DNA from: Bombella mellum
GTDB taxonomy: Bacteria > Pseudomonadota > Alphaproteobacteria > Acetobacterales > Acetobacteraceae
Assembly: GCF_014048465.1 (NCBI RefSeq)
Contig: NZ_PDLY01000003.1
Coordinates: forward strand, 304,037 to 368,036
DNA length: 64,000 nucleotides
Reading direction: 5' to 3'
Every line of letters starts with the position of its first letter. Within the stretch, counting starts at the first letter, position 1. The notes beneath the pieces are model-generated. The model saw nothing but the letters and a program-made list of their open reading frames with translations, did not search any database and was not told where the DNA came from. Below, in pieces: positions 46,215 to 54,152 of the stretch. The position numbers and the translations under genes were made by a program.

Positions 46215-47413
46215 TGGCGTTGGCGGCAGTTTCGTTCACTTCCGGTCTGTTCGCATCGCCCGTGCTGTTCGGGCTGTTCTGCTGGCCCTTTCTGGTGGTG
46301 TGGGTGCTCTGGGCCTCACGGCGGCCCGCCCAGGCGGGGCGCATGGCCCGGCTGGGGCTGGGGCTGAGCGTGCTGGCCCTGCTGGGCTGTTCTTCCGGCA
46401 TGACGTGGGGGCAGGCTGTCTGCCTGCTCATGGAAGCCTGCGTGCCTGTCCTGCTCTTCACCCTCTGGAAGGATCATGCCCCCGTTCGGGACGGAACGTC
46501 CTTCAGGGAGGGGATGGAAGCCTATCTGCCTTTTCTGGTCACGGGCTGCGTGTTCATGGGGCTGCTGCTGCGGCCTCCCCTGGCGGCCCTGTTTTTTGAT
46601 GGAGCTGGAACCGTCCTGCTGGCCTGGTGGGACGGGCGGGCCACCAGGCGGGCCATGCCTGCCTGGGACATGGTGCGCCTGCGGCTGAGCGGCCTGATGC
46701 TTGCCGGGCTGGGGATGGCCGTGATGCAGGGCGGGGATGTTTTTTCCAGCAGCGAGAGTGCGACGCAGGTCGGGCAGGTTCTGGCCTTGACCGGGCTGTG
46801 CATGATGGCGGGACTGGGCAGCGTCATGTCCAGCCGTGCGGAGCTGGCCCTGCTGGATGTCGGCCTGCGTTTCGTGCCGCTGTTCCTCATGCCGCTGCTG
46901 GCGGTCACGCCTTTCACGCAGCTTCTGATGGTTGTTGCCGGTCTGCTGGCCCTGGCCAGCCTGCTGCTGGGGCGGACGGGCACCCTGCCGCTGTTGCCCT
47001 GGCTGACGGGGCTGGGGCTGCTGGCCGCAGGGACAGGGCAGATGCTGTGCCTGCTGCTGCTCTATGTGGCCGCCCTGCTGGCGGCTGCCCTGCGTCTGGG
47101 GTGCAAGGGTCTGCTGCCGACGGGACAGACGGCCCTGCCTGCCGGGCTTGTCCTGCTGCCCATGCAGATGGTCCTGCCGGTCATCATGGTCATGCTGGTC
47201 GTGCTGGCCCCGCTGCTGGGGCGGGGTGCGCTGGCGGCCCTGCTGGTCTGCATGATGCTGGGCTTCTGGCGTCTGGGACTTGGGACCCTGCCGCAGAGTC
47301 TTCTGCTGGTCTGGCAGCGGGGCGGATGGATGATGCGGGGACTCCTGTTCCTGCTGGGGCTGCTTGGATTGCTGGCTGTTGCACTGCTGGCCTCGCCTGT
47401 ACTGAAAGGATGA
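46211..47413 (+). CDS. HyfF/NuoN-like membrane subunit, shortened and diverged
   Basis: A 400-residue membrane protein with about twelve helices, in the HyfF position (E. coli 526). Charged residues within helices are sparse. The GTKxGLAPMHTWLPDAH region of HyfF proteins is replaced by MMAGLGSVMSSRAELALLDVGLRF, keeping a Glu and an Asp but no Lys. It overlaps hyfE-like and hyfG-like genes by 4 nt each. It is probably a second antiporter-like arm subunit that has lost its proton route, or a structural subunit with a new role. Confidence 0.55.
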   Translation: MMALAAVSFTSGLFASPVLFGLFCWPFLVVWVLWASRRPAQAGRMARLGLGLSVLALLGCSSGMTWGQAVCLLMEACVPVLLFTLWKDHAPVRDGTSFREGMEAYLPFLVTGCVFMGLLLRPPLAALFFDGAGTVLLAWWDGRATRRAMPAWDMVRLRLSGLMLAGLGMAVMQGGDVFSSSESATQVGQVLALTGLCMMAGLGSVMSSRAELALLDVGLRFVPLFLMPLLAVTPFTQLLMVVAGLLALASLLLGRTGTLPLLPWLTGLGLLAAGTGQMLCLLLLYVAALLAAALRLGCKGLLPTGQTALPAGLVLLPMQMVLPVIMVMLVVLAPLLGRGALAALLVCMMLGFWRLGLGTLPQSLLLVWQRGGWMMRGLLFLLGLLGLLAVALLASPVLKG

Positions 47414-48852
47414 CGCCCATGATGAACGGAGCCGTGCCGTTTGAAGGCGAGCGTGTCGGGCTGTTCCACTACCGTGTGACGGCGGAAGGCTGGCAGCGTC
47501 TCCTGCGGCAGAATGCCCGGATGATGACCTTTCTGGCCTTCTGGGCGGATGAGGAATGGGCCACGGCCCTGTTCCTGCTGGAGGGAGAACAGCCCCTCCT
47601 GCTGAGCACGGCGGTGGAGCAGGGGCATTATCAGGCGGTGTCGCCCCATTTCCCGGCGGCACAGTGGGGCGAGCGCATTGCCCGGGACCTCTGGGGTGTG
47701 GAGGCCTGGTCCGCACTTGATGACAGCCCTGCGGTGGATGATGGCAGCTGGTCCCTCACGGCTCCTCTGTCGTCCCGTCCCCTGCCCGTTGGGGAGGGGG
47801 GCGGACAGCCCCTTCCGGGATGCCGGATTGAACCGTCACGGACATCCGTACCGGGGCTGCTGGGTGTCGATTATGTGCTGGCCGATGGCGTGATGCAGCA
47901 GGTGGAGGTGCAGATTGCCGCAGGCCATCGGGGGGTGCTGTCCCGTCTGATCGGGCTGACGCCGGAGGAGGCGATGCCGCTCGTGGGCAGGATTTCCGCT
48001 GGGGGGTTCGTGTCCCATCCGCTGGCCTTCCTCCGGGCACTGGAGCAGGCGGAGAGCCGCCGTGTCGATCCGAAGGAGCGGGACAGACGGCTGATCCTTC
48101 TGGAAGTGGAAAGGATGGGGCTGCATCTGTTCGATCTGGCACGGACGGCCCATCACGCCGGAGCCGGTCTTGTGGCCAGCCTGTGCGATCATGCCCGCGA
48201 GCATCTTGCCAGCCTTTGTGCCGGGCATGGCCTGTCACGACGCCTGACAGGTAGCATCCGTCTGGGAGGAAGTGGCGTGGAGGCCATGATTCCTTTTGCC
48301 CGGGCGGTGATCCAGGAGATGTCTCCACGGCTGGAGCAGATCAGGCCGCTTGCCCGCCTGTTTGACGGACGCCTGAAGGGGCTGGCGACCGTTCCGACGG
48401 AAATGGCGTGGGACCATGCGCTGGGTGGGGTGACCGGCCGGGCCAGCGGGCGGTATCTGGATATGCGGTACATGGATGAGGGTGTCCGTCCGCAGGCGAT
48501 GGGGGGGGCGGGACGTCATGAAGGTGATGCCTGGGCACGCAACCGGCAGCGTCTGGCCGAGATCGAGGAATCCCTGAGACTTCTGGACTGCATGACAGCC
48601 GATCATGGGCAGGAAAGTGAATGGCAGCCTCTTCCTCGCACGGATGAGGGGCTGGGCGTGGCGGAAGGCGCACGGGGGGATGTCTGGTACCATGTCGTGC
48701 TGAAGGAAGGGCGGCTGGCCAGCGTGCAGATAAGGGACCCGGTCCTGCCTCTTCTGGCAGTGCTGGGAACCGTGCTGGAAGGGCACGAGCCGGAGCAGCT
48801 CGATCTTGCGCTGGCCTCCCTAGGCCTGTCTCCTGCCGGAGCTGCCTTGTGA
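47410..48852 (+). CDS. HyfG/NuoCD-like large subunit without nickel ligands
   Basis: A 480-residue protein with the HyfG layout: an N-terminal NuoC-like domain (about 1-130) and a NuoD/hydrogenase large-subunit domain (about 150-480). The first nickel motif, ERxCGxC-xxxH in hydrogenases, reads GRISAGGFVSH at 193-203, and the C-terminal DPCxxC reads RDPVLPLL near 442-449. Both cysteine pairs are gone, so no NiFe centre can form. The helical core LEVERMGLHLFDLARTAHHAG is well kept. ATG 47410 overlaps the previous stop. It resembles the energy-converting hydrogenase-related (Ehr) class between hydrogenases and complex I. Confidence 0.82.
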   Translation: MTPMMNGAVPFEGERVGLFHYRVTAEGWQRLLRQNARMMTFLAFWADEEWATALFLLEGEQPLLLSTAVEQGHYQAVSPHFPAAQWGERIARDLWGVEAWSALDDSPAVDDGSWSLTAPLSSRPLPVGEGGGQPLPGCRIEPSRTSVPGLLGVDYVLADGVMQQVEVQIAAGHRGVLSRLIGLTPEEAMPLVGRISAGGFVSHPLAFLRALEQAESRRVDPKERDRRLILLEVERMGLHLFDLARTAHHAGAGLVASLCDHAREHLASLCAGHGLSRRLTGSIRLGGSGVEAMIPFARAVIQEMSPRLEQIRPLARLFDGRLKGLATVPTEMAWDHALGGVTGRASGRYLDMRYMDEGVRPQAMGGAGRHEGDAWARNRQRLAEIEESLRLLDCMTADHGQESEWQPLPRTDEGLGVAEGARGDVWYHVVLKEGRLASVQIRDPVLPLLAVLGTVLEGHEPEQLDLALASLGLSPAGAAL

Positions 48853-48888
48853 GGCGGCCTGCCTGAAAAGCTCTGGTATCCGTCAGGG

Positions 48889-48903
48889 TGTTATATTATA
48901 ACA
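48889..48903. promoter_or_regulatory. AT-rich perfect palindrome before the TonB receptor gene
   Basis: TGTTATATTATAACA, 7-bp arms around one base, in a 35-bp AT-rich patch (48886-48925) that is conspicuous in this GC-rich DNA. It lies 45 bp before the receptor start and 37 bp after the HyfG-like stop. It is likely an operator/promoter, possibly metal-responsive, but it does not match a Fur or Irr box that I know. Confidence 0.5.
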
Positions 48904-48947
48904 TATAGAATATGATTTAAGATTCATCATGCGCTGTGTGAGGGGCT

Positions 48948-51821
48948 GTGCGGTTTATCAGACAGGGCGTTGCCCTCATGCTGGGTGGAGGGCTGGTCTG
49001 CCCGGTCCTGACGGTGCTGCCCGCGCAGGCCCAACCGCCAGTGGCGGAGCCTGAGACGGCCGGGACGGTGAAAACTCCCTCAGCATCAGAACACTCCCGA
49101 AACAGGGGCGACGGACCGGCACATCAGGCGGCCCAGGTCCGTTTCCAGCCTGTCGAACAGTTGACGGTCACAGGGTCTTACCTTCAGGGCGGGCGGAAGA
49201 CGTCCCCCAATCCCGTGCAGACCATCACGGGGAAGGAGATACAGCGCAGTGCCGTGACGTCTCTGGGGGACTATCTGCAAAGGATGCCTTCCATCGGCTC
49301 ATCCGGTTCGCCGAACAGCCTGACCAACGGGGGCAAGGGGGCATCCTGCACGGACCTTCGGAATCTGGGGCAAGGGCGGGTGCTTGTGCTGATTGACGGG
49401 CACAGGGCGACCCTCAATGCCGGGTCCGAATGTGTAGACCTCAACACCATCCCGTTGCAGCAGATCGAGAAGGTGGAAATTCTCAAGGATGGCGGGTCCG
49501 GCCTGTATGGGGCGGATGCCGTGGCGGGGGTCATCAACATCCATCTGCGGCACGACCTCACGGGCAGCAACATCACCATGCGGGGGAGCATTGCGCAGGC
49601 CGGGGATGCCCGGGGTGGCGAGGTCTCCGCCTATCACGGCATGAATTTTGATGAGGGGCGGGGCAACGTCACGCTGGCGGGCAGCTACAGCACGACCGGC
49701 CCCATCTATAACCGGGACCGCAGCTGGTCAGCCCTGCCACAGAATGACAATCCGGCCACGGGCAGCCCCAGTTACGGGTCGTCCATCATTCCTTCCGGCG
49801 TGCTCATCAATCCGCAGACGGGGCAGAAGATGGTGCCGGATGGGCAGGGCGGCTTCCGCCGCTTCACCAGGGACGATCTGTACAATTTTGCCCGCTATTC
49901 CACGATCATGAACCGCCATGATGACGGCACGGCCTCCCTTGATGCCCATGAGCGGTTTTCCCGGTTCGTGACGCTCTATGGTACCATGCGGTACAGCCAC
50001 ACGCTTGTGGAACGGACCCAGTCGCCAGCACCGGTGCAGGGGAGTGTCCCGCCATCCACATTGCCGTCTTCGTGGCTGTTGCCGGCGGCCAGTCCGTACA
50101 ATCCGTGGGGGCGGGATGCGTCCATCATCAAGCGGATGGAAGATGTCGGGCCACGGCGCAATCACATCAACACTGATACATGGACCTTCTTGCCCGGCCT
50201 GAAAGGACAGCTGGGAGCCGGGTGGGATTATGACCTCTCCTATACCTACGGGCGCAGCCATCTGTCCTCTCACACGCAGGACATGATCAATTACCGCAAC
50301 CTGCTGGAAACGGCAGGGACGAGACAGCTGGATGTGACGGATTCCCGCAGTCCCGTGGTCTATGATCCGGGTATCTGTCAGGCGGCGCAGGGCTGCGTGT
50401 TGCAGAATCCTTTTGCGCCTTACAGCCAGCAGGCGAAGGATCATGTCCAGTTCACCCAGAAGGACCGGGCCACCTATCAGCTGCGGGACACGATGCTGCG
50501 CCTGCGGAACCCGCATCTCTTTGCCCTGCCGTGGATGTATGGCGGGCCGGTCGGGGTGGCGGCAGGCATGGAACATCGGGGGGAGCAGCTGAGCTATCAC
50601 CCTGATGCCCTCGTGGCGCAGGGGGCGTCCACAGGGGCGGCGGGGGCCTATACGGGCGGTGGGTTCACCGTTTCGGAGGGTTATGGAGAAATCCAGCTTC
50701 CCCTGCTGCGGCGTGCGCCACTGGCCCGGGACCTGACGGTTGACCTTCAGGGCCGTGTCTCTTCATACAGTCATTACGGAACACCGCTGAACTGGAAGAC
50801 CGGCCTGCACTGGGCACCGGTTCAGGACGTGGCCTTCCGGGGGACGCTGGGCACCTCGTTCCGGCAGCCGGGGCTGTATGATGTCTATGGCGGCCAGACA
50901 TTGAGCTATGCTTCTGCATCCGATCCCTGCGCCCATGTGGGAAGCTATGGCAGCCGTGCGGGAGCGGTGCAGGCACGGTGCCAGAAGGAAGGAATCAACC
51001 CGGCCAGCTTCACCTCTTCACTGGTCGGGCAGCTGCCGACCCTCTCCGGTGGCAATCCTCGGCTGGGGCCGGAATATGGACGTACGGCAACGGTCGGCAT
51101 GGACATCACGCCCCGCTCTCTCAGGGCGTTGCGGCTCTCTGTCGATTACTGGCATTACAGCCTGCGGGACATGATATCGACCCTCAGCACGCAGACGCTT
51201 CTGGATGGATGTTACACGGGCAGCGAGCCGGATTTCTGTAGTGCCATCCTGCCCCGTTCCAGCAGCGGGCAGATCACGGCCATCAAGGCCCTGCCGCAGA
51301 ATGTCGGTGCCCTGAAGACGGATGGTCTGGATTTCAGCCTGCATTACAGCCTGCCCCTGGGTGACAGGGACCAGCTGAGCCTTCATGAAAACACCCAGTA
51401 TCTTCTGAATTACAGGCAGAAGCTGACCCGTAACGGGAGCTGGCAGGACTATACAGGTCGTCTGCTCTATCTGAATGGCAGTGGCCGACCACGGGAGCAG
51501 CATTACATCAGCACGACATGGCGGCATGACCATGTCAGCCTCATCTGGATGACACGCCTCATCAGCGGGATGAGGATGAATGACGGGCACCGTGATCTTG
51601 ACCCGGCCACATCCGGGCGAACCCACGTGGGAGGAACGATCCTGCATGACGTGACGGTGTCAGGGACGTGGCACCGGTTCCAGCTGATGGGAGGCATCAG
51701 CAACCTGTTCAACCGCAGGCCGCCTTTCGTGCCGGATGGGGCCTTCAATACCGCCTTTTCCCAATATTCAGGCTATATTGCCGGAAGAAGTTTCTTTCTC
51801 CAGATGGGGGCTGATTTCTAG
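48948..51821 (+). CDS. TonB-dependent outer-membrane receptor
   Basis: A 957-residue receptor. A signal peptide (GVALMLGGGLVCPVLTV, ending PAQAQ) is followed by a plug domain at about 70-210 (QLTVTGSYLQGG, GRVLVLIDGHRATL, DGGSGLYGADAVAGVINI). The C-terminal 22-strand barrel ends in FLQMGADF with the terminal Phe. The start is a GTG; no in-frame ATG precedes it. It imports an unknown ligand (siderophore, cobalamin, nickel or carbohydrate are family options); the plug resembles the GSGLYGADAVAGVIN class with broad substrates. It sits between the HyfG-like and HyfI-like genes and overlaps the antisense lipid kinase gene by 77 bp at its 3' end. Confidence 0.92.
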   Translation: MRFIRQGVALMLGGGLVCPVLTVLPAQAQPPVAEPETAGTVKTPSASEHSRNRGDGPAHQAAQVRFQPVEQLTVTGSYLQGGRKTSPNPVQTITGKEIQRSAVTSLGDYLQRMPSIGSSGSPNSLTNGGKGASCTDLRNLGQGRVLVLIDGHRATLNAGSECVDLNTIPLQQIEKVEILKDGGSGLYGADAVAGVINIHLRHDLTGSNITMRGSIAQAGDARGGEVSAYHGMNFDEGRGNVTLAGSYSTTGPIYNRDRSWSALPQNDNPATGSPSYGSSIIPSGVLINPQTGQKMVPDGQGGFRRFTRDDLYNFARYSTIMNRHDDGTASLDAHERFSRFVTLYGTMRYSHTLVERTQSPAPVQGSVPPSTLPSSWLLPAASPYNPWGRDASIIKRMEDVGPRRNHINTDTWTFLPGLKGQLGAGWDYDLSYTYGRSHLSSHTQDMINYRNLLETAGTRQLDVTDSRSPVVYDPGICQAAQGCVLQNPFAPYSQQAKDHVQFTQKDRATYQLRDTMLRLRNPHLFALPWMYGGPVGVAAGMEHRGEQLSYHPDALVAQGASTGAAGAYTGGGFTVSEGYGEIQLPLLRRAPLARDLTVDLQGRVSSYSHYGTPLNWKTGLHWAPVQDVAFRGTLGTSFRQPGLYDVYGGQTLSYASASDPCAHVGSYGSRAGAVQARCQKEGINPASFTSSLVGQLPTLSGGNPRLGPEYGRTATVGMDITPRSLRALRLSVDYWHYSLRDMISTLSTQTLLDGCYTGSEPDFCSAILPRSSSGQITAIKALPQNVGALKTDGLDFSLHYSLPLGDRDQLSLHENTQYLLNYRQKLTRNGSWQDYTGRLLYLNGSGRPREQHYISTTWRHDHVSLIWMTRLISGMRMNDGHRDLDPATSGRTHVGGTILHDVTVSGTWHRFQLMGGISNLFNRRPPFVPDGAFNTAFSQYSGYIAGRSFFLQMGADF

Positions 51822-52725
51822 CCGGGCAGATGACCGTCAGGGGAGCCGGTGCGCTGGTGATGTGTAGCGGCGTTGTTCCCCTGAAGTCCCCATCACTCTG
51901 GACGGGAACGGGCTGGCTGCCGGGACAGGTGATGGTCTGCCCCCGGATGAAGGAAAAGGCCGGGGTGGTGCAGCCTTTCCGGCAGAGGAAGGCCCATGCC
52001 TGCTTCAGCAGGCAGAGCGGGTGCAGCCGGTGCAGCATGAAGACGGAGAAGGCGGCCTCCTCATGGTGGTTGTAATGGAACAGCCGGAACGGACCGCCGT
52101 AAAGCCGTCCCTTGGAGATGATGGTGAGGCGGGACCGGTAGCATCGGCTATCCACTGTGGTCTCGAACGCAGGGAAGCGATAGGCGGACAGCAGACGCAG
52201 GGCGGTGAGGAGATAGGCGGCTCGGCCGATCCGTTTCTTGAGGGCCGTGGAGAGCTGCTGTACCACCCAGCCATCGGGACCGACCCCGACCATCTGGAGG
52301 AACAGGGTTGGGCTGGCCTGTCCTTCTGTGGTGAGCCAGCCCGGCCAGAGCGTGCGGGTCTGCCCGCCGGCGATGAGGGCGGCATTGCTGGCGTCATGGA
52401 AGGGGACGCCCAGCTCCAGTGCCAGCACATTGGCAGAGCCGACAGGCCAGAGGGCAAGAGGACAGGAACCGCCCGTCATGGCCTGGGCAATTTCGGCAAT
52501 CGTGCCATCACCGCCTCCGGCAATGATGAGGTCCGCTGCTGGCAGGTGGGTCTTCACGATCTCCGCAGCGTGGCCCCGGTAACGGGTTTCCATGACACGC
52601 ACGTCCAGCCCGGCCCCTTGCAGATGCTTCACGAAGGTGGCCTGCCGCCGGGGAGAGTGACGTCCCGCTGTCGGGTTGATGATGAGCAGGGCCTTGTGGC
52701 GGGCTGGGGGCTGACATGAACGCAT
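51745..52725 (-). CDS. Diacylglycerol/sphingosine kinase-family lipid kinase
   Basis: A protein of 326 residues from ATG 52725, or 333 from a GTG at 52746; neither has a clear ribosome site. The DAGK catalytic fold is plain: ALLIINPTAGRHSPRR near the N-terminus, LIIAGGGDGTIAEIAQAM with the ATP-binding GGDGT, and the PVGSANVLALELGVP block. A C-terminal beta domain ends in a Gly/Arg-rich tail. It phosphorylates a lipid, probably diacylglycerol. Its stop lies 77 bp inside the 3' end of the receptor gene and its start is divergent from the HyfI-like gene, so it splits that locus. Confidence 0.85.
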   Translation of the reverse strand: MRSCQPPARHKALLIINPTAGRHSPRRQATFVKHLQGAGLDVRVMETRYRGHAAEIVKTHLPAADLIIAGGGDGTIAEIAQAMTGGSCPLALWPVGSANVLALELGVPFHDASNAALIAGGQTRTLWPGWLTTEGQASPTLFLQMVGVGPDGWVVQQLSTALKKRIGRAAYLLTALRLLSAYRFPAFETTVDSRCYRSRLTIISKGRLYGGPFRLFHYNHHEEAAFSVFMLHRLHPLCLLKQAWAFLCRKGCTTPAFSFIRGQTITCPGSQPVPVQSDGDFRGTTPLHITSAPAPLTVICPARNQPPSGERNFFRQYSLNIGKRRY

Positions 52726-52841
52726 GGTGGTGTCGTGTGACTTCACTCTGGGCTGTGGCGGGGCAGGGTTATATAGTGCCTGTCATCCAACCTCTGTCAC
52801 GGTTTTTCTCAGTTTCTGTTTCTGTAAGGGTCATTCCGTTC

Positions 52842-53360
52842 ATGCTGCCTGCCCCCCTGACCATGATGCTCGCTTTTCTGGACGTGCAGAAATGGCGTCC
52901 CCAGCCCGTACGGCGGCGGGGGCGGCGTATCCGTCTTTTTGCTCTGGAAACGGGAAGCTGCGAAGGGTGCGCCATGGAGCTGATCGCTCTGGGCAGCAGC
53001 GTCTATCCTCTGGAGGGCAGTGGTTTCCAGAGGGTCCAGCATCCGGAGGATGCGGACTGGCTTCTTGTCACGGGGGCCGTGACACGGTCCTGTGCGGGGA
53101 CGCTGGCGAGTGCCTGGGAGGCCATGCCCGCCGGGCGCAGCCTCGTGGCGGTGGGAGACTGCGCCCATGATGGCGGACCATGGAAAAGCAGCTATGCCAC
53201 GCTGGGTGGCCTTCAGGCACTCACACGGGTTTACGGGGCCATTCCCGGCTGCCCGCCTTCACCCGAGGCCATCCTTCAGGCACTCGTGGAGCTGGCGGAA
53301 GGTGGTTCTTCCTCGACGGGTTCCCAGGCCTCTTCCGCTTCACGGCGCAGCCGCCAGTAG
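52842..53360 (+). CDS. HyfI/NuoB-like small iron-sulfur subunit
   Basis: A 172-residue protein. The start at 52842 (MLPAPLTMMLAFLDVQKWRP) follows an AAGGG site; the frame extends upstream over the lipid kinase start without similarity. It keeps the complete [4Fe-4S] ligand set of the complex I N2/hydrogenase proximal cluster: Cys40 and Cys43 in ETGSCEGCAMEL, Cys107 in VGDCAHDGG and Cys137 in IPGCPPSPEAI. It is the expected partner of the nickel-less HyfG-like subunit 4 kb upstream. No HyfH/NuoI ferredoxin gene is found beside it. Its last 85 bp overlap the convergent pssA gene. Confidence 0.8.
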   Translation: MLPAPLTMMLAFLDVQKWRPQPVRRRGRRIRLFALETGSCEGCAMELIALGSSVYPLEGSGFQRVQHPEDADWLLVTGAVTRSCAGTLASAWEAMPAGRSLVAVGDCAHDGGPWKSSYATLGGLQALTRVYGAIPGCPPSPEAILQALVELAEGGSSSTGSQASSASRRSRQ

Positions 53361-54142
53361 GACCGGCGGGAGAGCGGGATCATGACGAGATAGAGCAGAC
53401 CCGCCGCCGCTAGGGCACCCCACGGCTCGGCGATGAGGATGGCGGCATAGGCCCCCGTGCCGACCAGCATGGGCAGGATGTATCGTGATGGCACCTTGAA
53501 GTTCTTGAAGGACCAGATCGGCAGGGTGGAGACCAGCAGCAGGGCGGTGACGATCAGGCAGCCCGCCGCCAGCCACGGGGAGTGGGCGAAATGCTCCACA
53601 CCCGTCAGATGGTTGCGCTTGGCTTCCAGTCCGAGAAAGACGGGGAAGAGGGCCAGCCCGGCACCGGCCGGAGCCGGAACGCCCGAGAAAAAGTTGGCGG
53701 CATATTCCGGAGCCGTGTCGTCATCCAGTGCGGAATTGAAGCGGGCCAGCCGCAACGCCATGCAGACGGTGAAGAAGATGAAGGGAATGAAGGCCAGACG
53801 CTGCGTGGCAGGCAGTGCCCAGAGCATGAGGATGAAAGGCGGCACGACGCCGAAGCAGACGAAGTCCGACAGGCTGTCAAACTCGGCTCCGAAGCGGGAC
53901 GTGCCCTTCAGCAGGCGGGCGATGCGTCCGTCCAGCCCGTCCATGCAGGCGGCCAGCAGCAGGGCCGCCGCCGCATGGGTGAAGTGGCCTGTCATGGAGA
54001 ACTTGATGGCACTCAGCCCGGCACAGAGGCCAAGCATCGTCAGGATGTTGGGGACAAGCCGGTTGAAGGAAAGCCCATGGACCCGGCGGCGTTTGCGCCG
54101 GTATCTATGCATGATGATCGTGCCGGGAGAAGGCTTCTGCAT
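53276..54142 (-). CDS. pssA: CDP-diacylglycerol-serine O-phosphatidyltransferase
   Basis: A 288-residue membrane enzyme making phosphatidylserine from CDP-diacylglycerol and serine. The CDP-alcohol phosphotransferase motif DGxxAR-x8-Gxxx-D-xxx-D is DGLDGRIARLLKGTSRFGAE followed by FDSLSDFVCFGV. About eight hydrophobic helices follow. It starts 10 bp after psd, which uses its product. Its C-terminal tail, rich in Glu and Ser, overlaps the convergent HyfI-like gene by 85 bp. Confidence 0.93.
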   Translation of the reverse strand: MQKPSPGTIIMHRYRRKRRRVHGLSFNRLVPNILTMLGLCAGLSAIKFSMTGHFTHAAAALLLAACMDGLDGRIARLLKGTSRFGAEFDSLSDFVCFGVVPPFILMLWALPATQRLAFIPFIFFTVCMALRLARFNSALDDDTAPEYAANFFSGVPAPAGAGLALFPVFLGLEAKRNHLTGVEHFAHSPWLAAGCLIVTALLLVSTLPIWSFKNFKVPSRYILPMLVGTGAYAAILIAEPWGALAAAGLLYLVMIPLSRRSYWRLRREAEEAWEPVEEEPPSASSTSA

Positions 54143-54152
54143 ATGATGATCC

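Noticed and set aside
46316..47716. Minus-strand frame of 466 residues opposite the HyfF/HyfG-like genes
   Set aside because: Gln/Pro/His-rich reverse of Leu/Gly-rich membrane codons. The plus-strand genes show ATGA coupling and recognisable HyfG structure.
52716..52841. N-terminal extension of the HyfI-like gene
   Set aside because: The segment overlaps the divergent lipid kinase start and shows no family similarity; ATG 52842 has an AAGGG site.
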